Assembly (NCBI GenBank): GCA_028023455.1
Contig: JAQFVV010012394.1
Coordinates: 27,607,010-27,671,009, forward strand
Length of the DNA stretch: 64,000 bases
Direction: 5' to 3'
Source: Epiperipatus broadwayi
Taxonomy: Eukaryota; Onychophora; Udeonychophora; Euonychophora; Peripatidae
In this document: one piece after another, positions 35,191 through 46,641 of the stretch
How positions within the stretch are numbered: position 1 is the first letter of the stretch
Layout: the number at the start of each line of letters is the position of its first letter
Made by a program: the position numbers and the translations under genes
Notes under the pieces: generated by a model
The model's input: only the letters and a program-made list of their open reading frames with translations
Databases searched by the model: none
What the model was told of the DNA's origin: nothing

Positions 35191-36797
35191 ATCACAATAT
35201 GATTTGAATATTATTTAGTTGTTTCTAAGGCTTTTTAATTGGAGTTTAAAATAGTTGTAAACAAAAATCACATCACCACGCATCTGTGCCAATATAGAGT
35301 GTGACCAAAGTTTAAAATCTTATTTTTCATAATATTTTTCAAAAATGTATTTGGTGTAAACAAAATTTAATGAACCAGCACTATTTCTCATTCTTTAGAA
35401 AATCGAGATAGCCAAATCAAGTTTAAAATATCATGCTTAAAATTTAAACAAAGAATTAAATCGATTTAGTAAATTAAATTACAAAATATAAGATAGGAGC
35501 TAGTGGATTCTCGAACAGTAAATAATCTTGTTGACAGCAAGGTATTCTAATCCTAGAGTCATGTAAATAGGCCATATTTTGGCTGTCAAATATATATGTT
35601 ATAAGTTTAAAGAAGCATTGTCACCAGTCACCGTATCTAGTTTGGCCCCTGATATGGCAGAATAGAAAGGTGTTAGATTTGCCATTTTTCTGAGGGAAGA
35701 TGGTGATCTCTGGTCCCATTCTACATGACTAATAGTTTGTCATCATCATTGTAGAGATTGGGAGCTTTCCAGCTAACATCCTTCTGCAAGAAGAGTAGTT
35801 CAAACTATACATCTGGAGATTGAGAGTGCCACCACACCTGCCGCCCGATGTGCCTGAATTGTCAGCTGTGACAAAGAAGATTGGTAACATTCTTATAAAA
35901 CACCACAGAGCTCTTAGTCAATTTCTATCCTTTAAATCTTAACATTTAAAGCTACCTAAATGTTAACTGAACATTCAAGTCTAACCCTGTAAAACTATCT
36001 AAAATAAAATCTAAAGTCTGTATCTATCTACCTAAAATTAAATCTGTTAATTTTTATTTTAGTATTTTCATAATAATGACCATAATCAGTTGTTTATCTA
36101 AATTCTTGTATTACTGTGGTTATGCCTATATATCTATTCATTCTATTTTATTTTCTAAAAACTTTTAATAAATATGTTATAATATGCCAAGTATTTAGAA
36201 ACAGCGAGCAGTAATCTTAATAAACTTTTAATGGAGATACAATTATAAATATCTCCATTTTAATATTAATATTTTATTAATGCTATTTGGCCCACCATAG
36301 CGCTGTTTCAAAATCCTATTATGTCAGGTAATAACTAATTGCTACGTACTTGTTATTATCGATTGATTTTTAGATTTACATCATATTAGGTTATTTGGGG
36401 TTTGCTTAGTCAAATTCATGCTTTATAATTTATAATATCTATTATTTAGAAGTAATAGACTAGCCTTAGAGATCATGATAAAGTATATTTATTAATGTTT
36501 TATTAATTGCCACTAAATATACTTTCCTCTTCTTAATCAATAATTAAAGATGCAGATCCGAAATATTAAACTAGATTGATAATTTAGTTTTAGTCCCTTC
36601 TTGTTAGCATAATTATAATGCTATCTTAAGAACTAGATTCTGTTAGCTATGCAGATAAAAACTATCTGCTTTAAGTGCATTTAGTTTTAAATATACTTAT
36701 TTGCATTTTATTTGTGCATTGTGAGTATGTCTTTACTAAGTACACTTAGTACATTGTGTCTTGCTACCTTTTCTGATAGGTTCATGATGGAGGACAT
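35191..36797. other. Intron sequence, nothing recognised
   Basis: No frame, repeat or RNA was recognised between the hammerhead repeat and the PLE array. Confidence 0.5.
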
Positions 36798-37055
36798 CCC
36801 AACACCTTTAGCTGTATTTTTATATTGGACTATTTCCATCATCTAATATGTGTGTTGAATGTCTTTAGAAAAGTTTAATTTTTAGTTAAATATTCCAAAT
36901 GCATTCAACTGTTAGTAATATCACAACAAACAGGTTAGTATATGCACTAACTGTTACTAATATCACAGCAAACAAATGTTAATAATATCACAGCAAACAG
37001 GTTAGTATATGCACTAACTGTTAGTAATATCACAGCAAACAGGTTAGTATACGCA

Positions 37056-37098
37056 CAATGTTTCGAGAGGTATTTTTCTCTCCTCTTCTTCAGGTGTT
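37056..37098 (-). ncRNA. Hammerhead-like core, PLE copy A
   Basis: Minus strand: CAC-CUGAAGA, then AGAGG...CCUCU, C, GAAAC, AUUGUG. CUGAAGA fits CUGANGA and GAAA is intact. Stem III is one or two pairs and is weakened by CA in place of CG. Confidence 0.55.
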
Positions 37099-37113
37099 GC
37101 TGGCCTGACCAGT

Positions 37114-37204
37114 GACAGTACTAGCATGGGATTCGAACCTGGGTCCTTAGATTCTTGATTATTGAAATTTAAGGTAACGCTCTAACCAACTGAGCCATCC
37201 TGCC
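37114..37204 (-). other. tRNA-like segment, PLE copy A
   Basis: Same fold as in copy B (39212-39302), with intact A box TGGCTCAGTTGG and B box GGTTCGAATCC. It lies ~30 nt after the PLE stop codon. Confidence 0.75.
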
Positions 37205-37235
37205 AAAGGCAACAGTATGTAGTAATTTCATATAC

Positions 37236-38540
37236 TTATCTTTGAGGTTCCTCCTGATTTCTCCACTTTTTCCTCAGAGCAAAGTTGATTAGTGATTTCC
37301 ATACATTATGTATAGTCACACTAGGTTGGCTTATGGGATTTTTTGCCATTGTCATGTGAGCAGCTTCTTTAAATTTTCTTCTTTGTACCTTTTCTTCTTT
37401 ATCCAATATTTTTGTATTTTCCCAATTGAACGTATGTTCATTGGTCCATACATGGTCTGCTACCTTAGACACATCTGTTTTCTCTCTTCTAATCATCAGT
37501 TTATGTTCTTGCAAGCGCTTTTGAATGGGACGGCTGGTCTCACCAATATATGTTCTTCCACATTCACATGGTATTTCATAGATGCAGTTTTTTCTTTGCA
37601 GCATTTCAAGTTTAGGCTTTGTAGATGTTAGAATTCCTCGTAGTGTGGTATGGCTCTGAAAAGCTGTTCTGATGTTATACTGATTGCAGATTTTCCTTAA
37701 TTTGTCTGCTATTTTTGGAATGTATGGATACACTACAGTACCAATAATTGCCTTTTCTCTTGATGGTTCTTTTTGTTGTCTGTTTAATGTTTTCTTAATA
37801 ACAGCTGATGGATAACCATTTTTCTTAAGAGTTTGTTCTATATAGATCTTTTCTTTTTCCAAATCACCAGTTTCTGAACAAACTTCTTTTGCTCTGTTCC
37901 ACAGTGATAGTATAACTCCATGTTTTGTGTTTCTGGTGTGATTAGATGTATAGGCTAGGTATTTTCCTGTATGTGTAGGTTTTCAGTAAACTGTAGTTTT
38001 GATTTTGCCATGAGGGAGTCTTGTCACAAGAACATCTAAGAATGCCAATTTTTGTTCTTGTTCTGGTTCTATTGTAAATTTAATTGAAGGGGATATGTTG
38101 TTGATGTGTGTCCAGAAAGTTTGTAGCAATGCTTCACCATGTGGCCATACAACAAATGTATCATCCACATAGCGAAGCCAAACTTTAGGTGGATAAGGAG
38201 TAGTTTTTATGGCTGTGGTTTCAAGTTCTTCCATGTAAATATTGCTAATCAGGGGAGACAATGGTGAGCCCATAGCCATTCCTTGATTTTGTTGGAAGAA
38301 CTCTGTGTTATATTGAAAGTAGGTTGTTTTTATACAGAAAGTTAATAGTTCCATTATGCTATCAATAGGAAGAGCTGTTCTGGTTTGTAAACTATTATCA
38401 TCATTTAACCTTTTTCTTACAATAGACAATGCTTCTTCACATGGTACATTTGTGAATAAACTTTCCACATCAAAGATTACCAGTAAGTCAGTTCTTTCAA
38501 TTTTCATGTTCTTGATTAATTCTACAAAGTGTCTAGAATC
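37236..38540 (-). pseudogene. PLE copy A: reverse transcriptase (partial) plus GIY-YIG
   Basis: It starts inside the RT domain. LLVIFDVESLFTNVP (motif A), QGMAMGSPLSPLISNIYMEE (motif B), WLRYVDDTFVVW (catalytic YVDD) and FLDVLVTRLPHGKIKTTVY follow in one frame. A TGA (TACTGAAAA where C has TATGGAAAA) breaks it at ~37981. The frame resumes through KNGYPSAVIKKTLNRQQKEP to the GIY-YIG nuclease (IYEIPCECGRTYIGETSRPI, EH, NEHTFNW) and stops at 37236. It keeps CGA (Arg) at the site that is TGA in B and C. It also has two extra residues (EPEQEQ versus EQEQ). It is truncated at 38540 by the head-to-head junction. Confidence 0.9.
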
Positions 38541-39180
38541 AGAAACTGGTGATTTGGAAAAAGGAAAGATCTATATAGAACAAACTCTTAGGAAAAATGG
38601 TTATCCATCAGCTGTTATTAAGAAAACATTAAACAGACAACAAAAAGAGCCATCAAGAGAAAAGACAATTATTGGTACTGTAGTGTATCCATACATTCCA
38701 AAAATAGCAGACAAATTAAGGAAAATCTGCAATCAGTATAACATCAGAACAGCTTTTCAGAGCCATACCACACTATGAGGAATTCTAACATCTACAAAGC
38801 CTAAACTTGAAATGCTGCAAAGAAAAAACTGCATCTATGAAATACCATGTGAATGTGGAAGAACATATATTGGTGAGACCAGCCGTCCCATTCAAAAGCA
38901 CTTGCAAGAACATAAACTGATGATTAGAAGAGAGAAAACAGATGTGTCTAAGGTAGCAGACCATGTATGGACCAATGAACATACGTTCAATTGGGAAAAT
39001 ACAAAAATATTGGATAAAGAAGAAAAGGTACAAAGAAGAAAATTTAAAGAAGCTGCTCACATGACAATGGCAAAAAATCCCATAAGCCAACCTAGTGTGA
39101 CTATACATAATGTATGGAAACCACTAATCAACTTTGCTCTGAGGAAAAAGTGGAGAAATCAGGAGGAACCTCATAGATAA
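38541..39180 (+). pseudogene. PLE copy B: GIY-YIG half only
   Basis: It begins in ETGDLEKGKIYIEQTLRKNG, so it lacks the whole RT domain. An in-frame TGA at 38776-38778 (T-T-L-stop-G-I-L) is shared with copy C. The C-terminal part from LEMLQRKNCIYEIPCECGRT runs to the stop at 39180 with the GIY-YIG motifs intact. tRNA-like and hammerhead-like segments follow within 150 nt. Confidence 0.9.
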
Positions 39181-39211
39181 GTATATGAAATTACTACATA
39201 CTGTTGCCTTT

Positions 39212-39302
39212 GGCAGGATGGCTCAGTTGGTTAGAGCGTTACCTTAAATTTCAATAATCAAGAATCTAAGGACCCAGGTTCGAATCCCATGCTAGTACTG
39301 TC
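39212..39302 (+). other. tRNA-like segment, PLE copy B
   Basis: A cloverleaf can be drawn. The acceptor GGCAGGA/TACTGTC has 6 of 7 pairs. The D stem GCTC/GAGC encloses AGTTGGTTA. The anticodon stem CCTTA/TAAGG has 5 of 5 pairs but a 20-nt loop, as if it held a ~13-nt intron. The T arm has TTCGAAT in the loop but a weak stem. The A box is at 39219-39230 and the B box at 39277-39287. It lies 31 nt after the PLE stop and 20 nt before the hammerhead-like core. A Pol III promoter role is inferred. Confidence 0.75.
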
Positions 39303-39317
39303 ACTGGTCAGGCCAGC

Positions 39318-39361
39318 AACACCTGAAGAAGAGGGGAAAAATACCTCTCGAAACGTTGTGC
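39318..39361 (+). ncRNA. Hammerhead-like core, PLE copy B
   Basis: CAC-CUGAAGA (39323-39329), stem II AGAGG/CCUCU with one unpaired C, GAAAC (39350-39354), GU, U, GUG. Stem I is CAC/GUG and stem III only AC/GU. This minimal form matches the hammerheads known in PLE pseudo-LTRs, which need dimerisation to cleave well. Confidence 0.6.
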
Positions 39362-39517
39362 GTATACTAACCTGTTTGCTGTGATATTACTAACAGTTAG
39401 TGCATATACTAACCTGTTTGCTGTGATATTATTAACATTTGTTTGCTGTGATATTACTAACAGTTGGTGCATATACTAACCTGTTTGCTGTGATATTACT
39501 AACAGTTGAATGCATTT
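39357..39517 (+). repeat. Minisatellite in PLE 3' region
   Basis: Units of CATATACTAACCTGTTTGCT plus GTGATATTACTAACAGTTGG recur three to four times. One shortened unit (ATTTGTTTGCTGTG) lies in the middle. The same array lies at 36905-37055 (minus) and 42199-42348. Confidence 0.85.
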
Positions 39518-39589
39518 GGAATATTTAACTAAAAATTAAACTTTTCTAAAGACATTCAACACACATATTAGATGATGGAAATAGTTTAA

Positions 39590-42019
39590 TATAAAAATAC
39601 AGCTAGAACAACATCATCACAAACCTTCAGAAAAACACTAAATATTCAGTATGGACCCGATACTATATTAAACTTTAGACATTATGAAAAACTATGTCTA
39701 AAGCTGGCCAAAGTAGAAAATCATTTAACTTTCTTATGTAAATGTAAATCGGAAGGGATAATTCCTAAAGGTTTGCAACTAAAACCTCCAATTCACTCTC
39801 AGAGAGCTGAGAAAATTACTCAGAGAGCAAGTGAAGCTCTGTTAAAAGAAAGAATAAATGCTCAAAGGTTTTCTAAGTATCAAACAATGCATTCAATTAA
39901 TAATGTAGAATGTCTTCTAAAAAATAAACTTACTGACGATGACTACATGAGAGTTTTTCAAGCAGTAAGAAAATCATATTCTATATTACATGGAAAAATA
40001 AAAGAATGTCAAAAGAAGAAACTTGCTAACCTACATGGGCATATCAAAAATCATAATGTACCAAGCAATGTAACAGCTTCATCTGTTAAAAATCTAAGTT
40101 CTAAACATCTAACAGATACTGAAATTTCTGTTCTTGAAAGAGGATTAAACTTTGCTGTAATACCATCTAATATCCCCTTATTAGATATAATGGCAGCCAC
40201 TGAGGAAGTCACTCAAAAATTGCCTTTAGAAGAAGCAGCAGAATTGCGCTGGAGAATAAAAAGAACACTTGACAAGCAACAAAAATTGCAGTCAAACATA
40301 TCCTATGGGGAGAGGAAAGCAATTAAATCTCTCAAAGCAGATAAATCTATAATTATTCTCCCTGCTGACAAAGGCAATGCAACAGTTGTAATGGATACAA
40401 CTGATTATGACAACAAAATACAAGAACTCCTCACAGCAGGCCAATATAGAAAAGTGGCAAAAGATCCGATACCAAGTACGGAAACAAAGTTACAAGCATT
40501 ACTCAGAAAGCATCGCAAGTACTTCACTGATTCAGAAAAGAGTAAAATAACATCATATTTCAGCAAAATTCCTCATCTTTATGGTCTACCTAAAATCCAT
40601 AAGGATCATGTTCCATTACGACCTATTGTTAGTTCTAGAGATTCACCTTGCCAGAATTTGGCAAGATTTCTTCTCAAAGTTCTAAGTCCTTTGGCATGCA
40701 AGACCCAATCATTTGTCAGGGATTCTAGACACTTTGTAGAATTAATCAAGAACATGAAAATTGAAAGAACTGACTTACTGGTAAGCTTTGATGTGGAAAG
40801 TTTATTCACAAATGTACCATGTGAAGAAGCATTGTCTATTGTAAGAAAAAGATTAAATGATGATAATAGTTTACAAACCAGAACAGCTCTTCCTATTGAT
40901 AGCATAATGGAACTATTAACTTTCTGTATAAAAACAACCTACTTTCAATATAACACAGAGTTCTTCCAACAAAATCAAGGAATGGCTATGGGCTCACCAT
41001 TGTCTCCCCTGATTAGCAATATTTACATGGAAGAACTTGAAACCACAGCCATAAAAACTACTCCTTATCCACCTAAAGTTTGGCTTCGCTATGTGGATGA
41101 TACATTTGTTGTATGGCCACATGGTGAAGCATTGCTACAAACTTTCTGGACACACATCAACAACATATCCCCTTCAATTAAATTTACAATAGAACAAGAA
41201 CAAAAATTGGCATTCTTAGATGTTCTTGTGACAAGACTCCCTCATGGCAAAATCAAAACTACAGTTTATGGAAAACCTACACATACAGGAAAATACCTAG
41301 CCTATACATCTAATCACACCAGAAACACAAAACATGGAGTTATACTATCACTGTGGAACAGAGCAAAAGAAGTTTGTTCAGAAACTGGTGATTTGGAAAA
41401 AGAAAAGATCTATATAGAACAAACTCTTAAGAAAAATGGTTATCCATCAGCTGTTATTAAGAAAACATTAAATAGACAACAAAAAGAACCATCAAGAGAA
41501 AAGACAATTATTGGTACTGTAGTGTATCCATACATTCCAAAAATAGCAGACAAATTAAGGAAAATCTGCAATCAGTATAACATCAGAACAGCTTTCCAGA
41601 GCCATACCACACTATGAGGAATTCTAACATCTACAAAGCCTAAACTTGAAATGCTGCAAGGAAAAAACTGCATCTATGAAATACCATGTGAATGTGGAAG
41701 AACATATATTGGTGAGACCAGCCGTCCCATTCAAAAGTGCTTGCAAGAACATAAACTGATGATTAGAAGAGAGAAAACAGATGTGTCTAAGGTAGCAGAC
41801 CATGTATGGACCAATGAACATACGTTCAATTGGGAAAATACAAAAATATTGGATAAAGAAGAAAAGGTACAAAGAAGAAAATTTAAAGAAGCTGCTCACA
41901 TGACAATGGCAAAAAATCCCATAAGCCAACCTAGTGTGACTATACATAATGTATGGAAACCACTAATCAACTTTGCTCTGAGGAAAAAGTGGAGAAATCA
42001 GGAGGAACCTCATAGATAA
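39590..42019 (+). pseudogene. PLE copy C: full-length reverse transcriptase-GIY-YIG protein with one internal stop
   Basis: The frame is open from 39590, but the first in-frame ATG is near 39880. The N terminus reads FRHYEKLCLKLAKVENHLTF, typical of PLEs. RT landmarks are LYGLPKIHKDHVPLRPIVSS, LLVSFDVESLFTNVP, GSPLSPLISNIYMEELE, LRYVDDTFVVW and the FLDVLV region. After the linker comes TGA at 41615-41617, then the GIY-YIG domain to TAA at 42019, ~809 codons in all. The protein would copy RNA from a target-primed nick made by the GIY-YIG domain. The TGA separates the two activities unless read through. It is the only near-intact large coding unit in the window besides BHMT. Confidence 0.92.
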
Positions 42020-42050
42020 GTATATGAAATTACTACATACTGTTGCCTTT

Positions 42051-42141
42051 GGCAGGATGGCTCAGTTGGTTAGAGCATTACCTTAAATTTCAATAATCAA
42101 GAATCTAAGGACCCAGGTTTGAATCCCATGCTAGTACTGTC
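42051..42141 (+). other. tRNA-like segment, PLE copy C
   Basis: Same as copy B, with a B-box change (GGTTTGAATCC) and GAGCATTACC in place of GAGCGTTACC. Confidence 0.72.
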
Positions 42142-42156
42142 ACTGGTCAGGCCAGC

Positions 42157-42200
42157 AACACCTGAAGAAGAGGGGAGAAAATACCTCTCAAAACGTTGTG
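42157..42200 (+). ncRNA. Hammerhead-like core, PLE copy C (GAAA lost)
   Basis: Same as copy B, but the G of GAAA is A (CTCAAAACG). Cleavage is expected to be abolished. Confidence 0.5.
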
Positions 42201-42490
42201 CGTATACTAACCTGTTTGCTGTGATATTACTAACAGTTAGTGCATATACTAACCTGTTTGCTGTGATATTATTAACATTTGTTTGCTGTGATATTACTAA
42301 CAGTTGGTGCATATACTAACCTGTTTGCTGTGATATTACTAACAGTTGAATGCATTTGGAATATTTAACTAAAAATTAAACTTTTCTAAAGACATTCAAC
42401 ACACATATTAGATGATGGAAATAGTCCAATATAAAAATACAGCTAGAACACCATCATCACAAACCTTCAGAAAAACCCCAACACCTTTAG

Positions 42491-43680
42491 TTCACATATG
42501 GCTACCTTTATTAGAACTGAAAGAGACCATTTGTATAAAGCCTATCTGAGTCCCTGAACTTCATATGTTCATATTTTAATAGTGGCAAACTGTCTGGTTT
42601 TAGGGCACCATGCATTTTCATGTGGAAGCCTGTGAATAAATACCCATTCGCACCGCAAACTTACTTCTTAATGCTTTATTTAGCACCACAGCGTATATAT
42701 GTGGATCTAAATTAGCCAGTTCCTTCCTCTTATTAAATGACTGTTTAGCGTTAATCTGAAACCCAAATCTTTGGTTATTAGCCTGAATCTGGATCACCTT
42801 TGAGATTAATTATTAGCTCACATTTTTAATATATCTAAATAGCAGTTATATGAAGGCTGTGATGAGTAATCAATTCTAGGGTAGAATATGTACTTGTAAA
42901 ATTAGCAAACCACAAAGTAAGAATAGGTTTGGCATATTAATAATATAGGCATAAATCTTATTAACCCCACATACACCTATTTAAAATGCTAAGATGAGAC
43001 TGCTATAATAATTTAATCTCATCCACTATGTAATGCCTGCATGTGTTGATCCCACATATTTAATACTATATAGCTGTCAGTTTGTTTTGTTTGATTTTTT
43101 TTATTGTTTTAATCAACCTATTTAAAATTATACTCATTTCATATCTTTCTTGCTCACATTCTAATTCCAATCCATTATTTTATATATGCATTATAGTTAA
43201 TCATTGACATTAACTTTAGTTTAAATTAATTAGTGCATTAAGCAGCCATTTTAACCATTTCACTTAAATTATTAGTCTGTTTTTGAGTCTCATGTTTCTC
43301 TCTGTTCAAAGCCATCTTGTAGAAAAAAATTGAGTTTCATGTATAACCTCAGAAATGTCATTCATAAGGTGTCAAATCATGGTCTACTGGTGAATGAGTT
43401 GCATCTTGGTCGGATTTGGGATCTCACCATTTCATTTCAGTCAGCTTTGGTATATTTTACCTGGACTCTGGATTTTGGTACATGAATGTACAAATCTGAC
43501 TGTTACATTAGACTGTTGAATAATAAAAAAAACTATCAGCTATTTTTGGAATTGTGGAAAAAATGAAATATTATATTTGTAATGTATGAAGTGCATCAAA
43601 GAATATATTAGGAATTATATGTTTTATATTCATTAATTTATATATATATTTTTAGTTGTTGTTTTTTTTTTAATATAAAA
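42491..43680. other. Intron sequence right of the PLE array
   Basis: No gene was found. A block near 43335-43375 resembles 24095-24130, suggesting a low-copy repeat. Confidence 0.45.
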
Positions 43681-43683
43681 AAA

Positions 43684-43735
43684 CCTTCCCAGCGGCTGGC
43701 CTGGGTTCGCTTCCTGGTCAATGCTTTGGACATAT
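43684..43735 (+). mobile_element. SINE-V, 5'-truncated
   Basis: Only the 3' half is present: CAGCGGCTGGCCTGGGTTCG to CAATGCTTTGGACATAT. Confidence 0.8.
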
Positions 43736-44490
43736 GCAAATATATATATATTATATATATATATATTGTAACCGGACCACCATACAACCCTTTTCTTACT
43801 TCAGTTGTAACAATTTCCTGATGAGCATGTTGCAGGAAGGAACTATCAATTGGCATTACCCAATGCAGATGTTAACCCCCCCTACAACAATATTTCCTGC
43901 TCACCAGAGGATGTAGTACCATAGAGGCTGGAAGCATCTACATTTATATGTTTGGTTTTCCAAACGGCGCCACTAGAGTTCCATCTCACTACAACCTGAC
44001 TTACCTAGGTCTAGTTATGCCAGACGTAGCTCAGGAGGCATGAGATTCTCATGAACAAATGCACTGAATGATGAGTGATGCAATAAAAACAAAATAGAAT
44101 TGAACAACTGGATAACTAAGATTAATTTTAAGTAACAATAAATTTATTTAACAAATTAATTTGCAAGTTCTTCTAATAAAGTTCCTTCATATCCATGTGA
44201 AGATTCATTGTTTTATTCATTTCTGGTCCATTGGGTTTCTTTGGTATACTTCAGTATGACTTAAAGAATGTAACTTGTTGAGAGTATAATAAAGTCCTTT
44301 CACAGTTCTTTTAACAACTTACATCTTTAGTTACATAATTAATTCACAGAGAGGAATGTGTCAAATTGAGGTAACAGAGAGAGTAATGAAGACAACTGAT
44401 AGCATCTGATGCAGAGTTCCACTTAATTTAACAAATATTTTGTTTGCAGTCCACTGTGTATTTCATTAAATTTATTAAATCCAGTCATGT

Positions 44491-45142
44491 GGTTTAAATT
44501 ACTCCCACAAAATCAATATTCAGGTAAGCATTAAGCATTTGTAATTTTACATTAATATGCAGATAAGCATTTAGAGTCCATATAGTATTCCGTTACATTT
44601 AACTAATGTGGTTTAAATTACTCCCACAAAATCAACATTCAGGTAAGCATTTGTAATTTTACATTAATATGCAGATAAGCATTTAGAGTCCATATAATAT
44701 TCCATTACATTTAACTAATGTGGTTTAAATTACTCCCACAAAATCAACATTCATGTAAGCATTAAACATTTGTAATTTTACATTAATATGCAGATAAGCA
44801 TTTAGAGTCCATATAATATTTCATTAAATTTATCAAATCCAGTAATGGGGTTTAAATTACTCCCACAAAATCAATATTCAGGTAAGCATTAAGCATTTGT
44901 AATTTTACATTAATATGCAGATAAGCATTTAGAGTCCATATAATATTTCATTACATTTAACTAATGTGGTTTAAATTACTCCCACAAAATCAACATTCAT
45001 GTATGCATTAAACATTTGTAATTTTACATTAATATGCAGATAAGCATTTAGAGTCCATATAATATTTCATTAAATTTATCAAATCCAGTAATGGGGTTTA
45101 AATTACTCCCACAAAATCAATATTCAGGTAAGCATTAAGCAT
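44491..45142 (+). repeat. Satellite-like array, 246-bp higher-order unit
   Basis: GGTTTAAATTACTCCCACAA starts at 44491, 44610, 44722, 44849, 44968 and 45095. Spacings are 119, 112, 127, 119 and 127. Two monomer types alternate: one preceded by ACATTTAACTAATGT, one by AAATTTATCAAATCCAGTAAT. They give a 246-bp dimer repeat (44722 to 44968, 44849 to 45095). Monomers are nearly identical, so expansion is recent. Confidence 0.92.
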
Positions 45143-46640
45143 TTTCATTTATACTTTATCACGAATAAGTGATTTTCATAACTTTAGTTTCATTCATAAT
45201 TTTCCAGTAACAAACGTATTTTCATGCAGCTACATTTATTAATAATTCTTTTTTTTATATTTATAATAAAGATGTTTGGTTTGTCTTTATAATTTTAGTT
45301 TAAGAAATACGTTTTGTTTATCTTTTAAAAAACACATATAATTTTAGTTTAAAAAATACGTTTTGTCTTGTCTTTTAAAAAACATATATCGAATATTTTT
45401 ATAAAATTATTACCTTCATTTATCCAGTTGTCGCTTCAAAAAGGGGTCATCGCATTTCAGCTGAATGGCATTATTTCCTTTCTATGATGTCTATCCAGGC
45501 AAATCTAGAAAAATCATGGCTTAGAATGAAGAGGTACAGCTGTTACGTTAGCCCTCCATCGCTATGTTTTCGTTAATAATGTTTTCTTTTTCCATTATTA
45601 ACAGTGGTTGTAAAAGTTATATTCCACGGTGACGAAAGTCAGAGTTGAGTAACACTTAAATAAGAATTTTAACTTTTTAATTCTTCACTTTTCCTACTAT
45701 CTTTTTCTCAAAAAAAATCTTTAAACATACACTTTAAAAATCCAATCTAATTTGCCTCTGAACTTCCAATTTGACTATTTATATCTCATTCTTGGACTGA
45801 TTAAACAGCCTTCCCCCCCAGCTCATTGGCTATTCTTTTTAGCAGTAGAAGACCGTTTTTAATTATCTGGCTATGTGTTTTCGAATTCCAATTAATTTTA
45901 CATTTCTTTGCCTAAGGCATTGGCTTAACACCTAAGTTATTTTGCCTTACAAATTATTTTTCTGCAATACAAAATAAACTTATCTTTTTTTAATGTTTAA
46001 ATATATATTTTTTCTTTTTTACTTTATTGATTTCCTTTGGTTTTTTTTGATTGATGAATTTTAATAAAGAAAGATTTATACTTTCTTTTAATTGCAGATT
46101 TAACGTATTTGTTGTATCTTTTTTTTATTTTTAATTTGACTAAATTAACTTTCTTTTTTCATTGCTGTCAATTTTCATGATTCCTTTATTTCTTTAAATT
46201 TTTAGTTTTCCTTAACCATTATTAAGTCTTTTCTTTTCTTACAACAAATCATGCCAGTATTTTTAAATGAGAGGGGGGGGGGATCTTTTGAATATAAATA
46301 CACGGGGAACAGTATATCTGTTTCAATATATATATAACCTGACATTTGAATATATAATTTATTTCTTATAACCACCATTATGTTTTTCGGTAAAAATAGT
46401 TAACCATTAATTTATAGCAAAGATTGCATTTAAAACTATAAAAATTCAAGTAAAAAATATAGTTAAAAAAAAAATTAACTGAAATTTATCTGGTTGAAAT
46501 AAATTTATAATATTAAGCATATGGTAAAAATAAAAGTCACTGTTCATTTCAAAATGTGAAAATCTTGAAAAATACTGCCAAAACTTTATTAATAAATTAT
46601 TTGAAAATCTAATAGCCATATATCTTTAAAAAATAATTGA
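45143..46640. other. T-rich intron sequence
   Basis: Low-complexity T-rich text with a short duplicated block (TTTAGTTTAA(G/A)AAATACGTTTTG at ~45294 and ~45344). No gene was found. Confidence 0.5.
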
Positions 46641-46641
46641 T

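Larger units (their letters stand above)
36798..42490. mobile_element. Three-copy Penelope-like element array with 14-bp target-site duplication
   Basis: CCCAACACCTTTAG occurs at 36798-36811 and 42477-42490, immediately outside PLE sequence on both sides. Inside are copy A (36812-38540, minus), copy B (38541-~39590, plus, 5'-truncated) and copy C (~39590-42476, plus, full-length frame). A and B meet head to head at 38540/38541 with a 2-bp overlap (TC). B is followed directly by C, so B's 3' region serves as the leading pseudo-LTR of C. One flanking duplication around all three means the composite arrived or was assembled as one insertion. Confidence 0.9.

Noticed and set aside
37308-37631. 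107-codon frames opposite the GIY-YIG region (also 38785-39108 and 41624-41947)
   Set aside because: They are antisense shadows of the PLE C-terminal domain, repeated because the element is repeated.
44491-45142. CRISPR-like regular repeats
   Set aside because: Monomers are ~120 bp without unique spacers, in an animal intron; this is a satellite-type array.
43767-45660. Second TGTAAC-bounded LTR-like unit starting at 43767
   Set aside because: No matching CGTTACA end or target duplication could be located.
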